DNA from: Spizellomyces punctatus DAOM BR117
Lineage: Eukaryota; Chytridiomycota; Chytridiomycetes; Spizellomycetales; Spizellomycetaceae
Reading direction: 5' to 3'
Assembly (NCBI RefSeq): GCF_000182565.1
Contig: NW_015971557.1
Location: 259,622 to 319,680, forward strand
DNA: 60,059 nucleotides
Position 1 is the stretch's first letter. The number at the start of each line of letters is the position of its first letter. The notes beneath the pieces were generated by a model. The model saw only the letters and a program-made list of their open reading frames with translations, searched no databases and was not told the DNA's origin. The position numbers were made by a program, and so were the translations under genes. Below, piece by piece: positions 59,441 to 60,059 of the stretch.

Positions 59441-60059
59441 AAGTCCGGGACTATTGATGAAGGGATGTGCGCATCTACGCCGAAAATTTTCTCTGACATA
59501 CACGTAAAGTTTTACGCATCTAATATTTCGCATGTCCAAACTCCACCTAATTCAAAGTCAACACTGGTTCTAACTTGACATTCGCTTCTTCTCAAGACTC
59601 CATGGTTCGTGTTCCCTTGGGCGGTTCATTTGGTGATTTTACTTGAGCAAATTCTTGCCACTAGGTTCAAATGCCACACTTTATGAAATCACTTTATCTT
59701 GGGACTCCATCTCTCCACCTTCCTTTACTGATGGTACTCGGGAGACCTTCAGTCTCAACACTTTTCGTTGTTTGCGGTAGATTGTGGAAATCTCCATCAC
59801 TTGGTCTTCTGTATATCCTGCCTCCATCAGCCCCTGCTTGTCTTTTGCTTAAACAAGCCCCATTGCTTCTCCTCGGCGAAAGATGTTACATACACAGCTG
59901 CCTCTTGTGGAGATAAGATCGTCCTCACAATATGCCCGCCAGCAACGTAGCAGTTGGATTCAATGTACGGTTGAGCGCTTAAGTGCTAATACGTAACGTT
60001 GATTGCAACACTCCGAAGCCAGACCCTGCATGCATCTCAGCTGTGGTGATTCAACAGTC
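59441..60059. other. Right edge, no recognised gene
   Basis: The last 600 bases hold short open frames on both strands. On the minus strand around 59,690-59,830 a stretch reading YTEDQVMEISTIYRKQRKVL has a protein-like charge pattern and could be a piece of another gene or element, but no start, splice site or family was recognised. Confidence 0.3.

Noticed and set aside
59179-59457. Repeat-encoded open frames (MIYPAYN units on plus, ISYYKPG units on minus)
   Set aside because: They exist only because the repeat unit is a multiple of three without stops in those frames; no start context, no family, and other frames of the same DNA explain them.

Overview
This window looks like nuclear DNA of a flagellated early-diverging fungus, most likely a chytrid. 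Almost every gene is split by short GT-AG introns, mostly about 50-90 bases, including micro-exons of 8-10 bases. Genes sit close together on both strands. The set mixes fungal genes (Chs5 exomer subunit, a PRM10/ThrE-type membrane protein, a fused THI6, a Slt2-like MAP kinase) with genes that yeasts and most filamentous fungi lack: an RIIa-domain protein of the RIIAD1 type tied to cilia, a full SMG6 with a PIN nuclease, and FANCM with a C-terminal ERCC4 nuclease. The assignment to chytrids is inference. No tRNA, rRNA or CRISPR array was seen.

Layout. 0-12 kb: the end of a Sel1-repeat gene, DSCC1 (cohesion/replication clamp loader), a cyclophilin-40, a MAP kinase back to back with the RIIAD1-like gene, a CREB-like bZIP factor, an unknown cysteine-rich protein, CENP-K, and mitochondrial ribosomal protein uS8. 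12-27 kb: a gene-poor 1.5 kb, a ThrE-type ten-helix membrane protein, a transcriptional cyclin, the large FANCM/Hef-like gene, and bifunctional THI6. 27-41 kb: a BAR protein, an epoxide hydrolase, REV1, a very large FtsX/MacB-type permease, and a divergent kinase. 41-57 kb: SMG6, a 1,018-residue PPR protein, Chs5, a flavin-reductase-like protein, peptidyl-tRNA hydrolase, a secreted aspartic protease with an odd active site, and a zinc-cluster protein with an apparent one-base frame break. 57-60 kb: a gene-poor edge with a truncated protein resembling the N-terminal half of Fanzor (the eukaryotic relative of TnpB). It stops exactly where a 21-bp minisatellite begins, and the minisatellite ends in a hairpin.

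By function, DSCC1, CENP-K, FANCM and REV1 all serve chromosome replication, segregation or damage tolerance. uS8m, PTH1 and the PPR protein serve mitochondrial gene expression. SMG6 serves mRNA decay, and Chs5 and the MAP kinase serve wall and secretion. Nothing shows co-regulation beyond several head-to-head gene pairs. The two most notable items are the FANCM gene, whose nuclease motif looks intact as in archaeal Hef, and the broken Fanzor-like element at the right edge. Exon borders were read by eye from splice signals and family similarity, so individual junctions may be off by a few bases.
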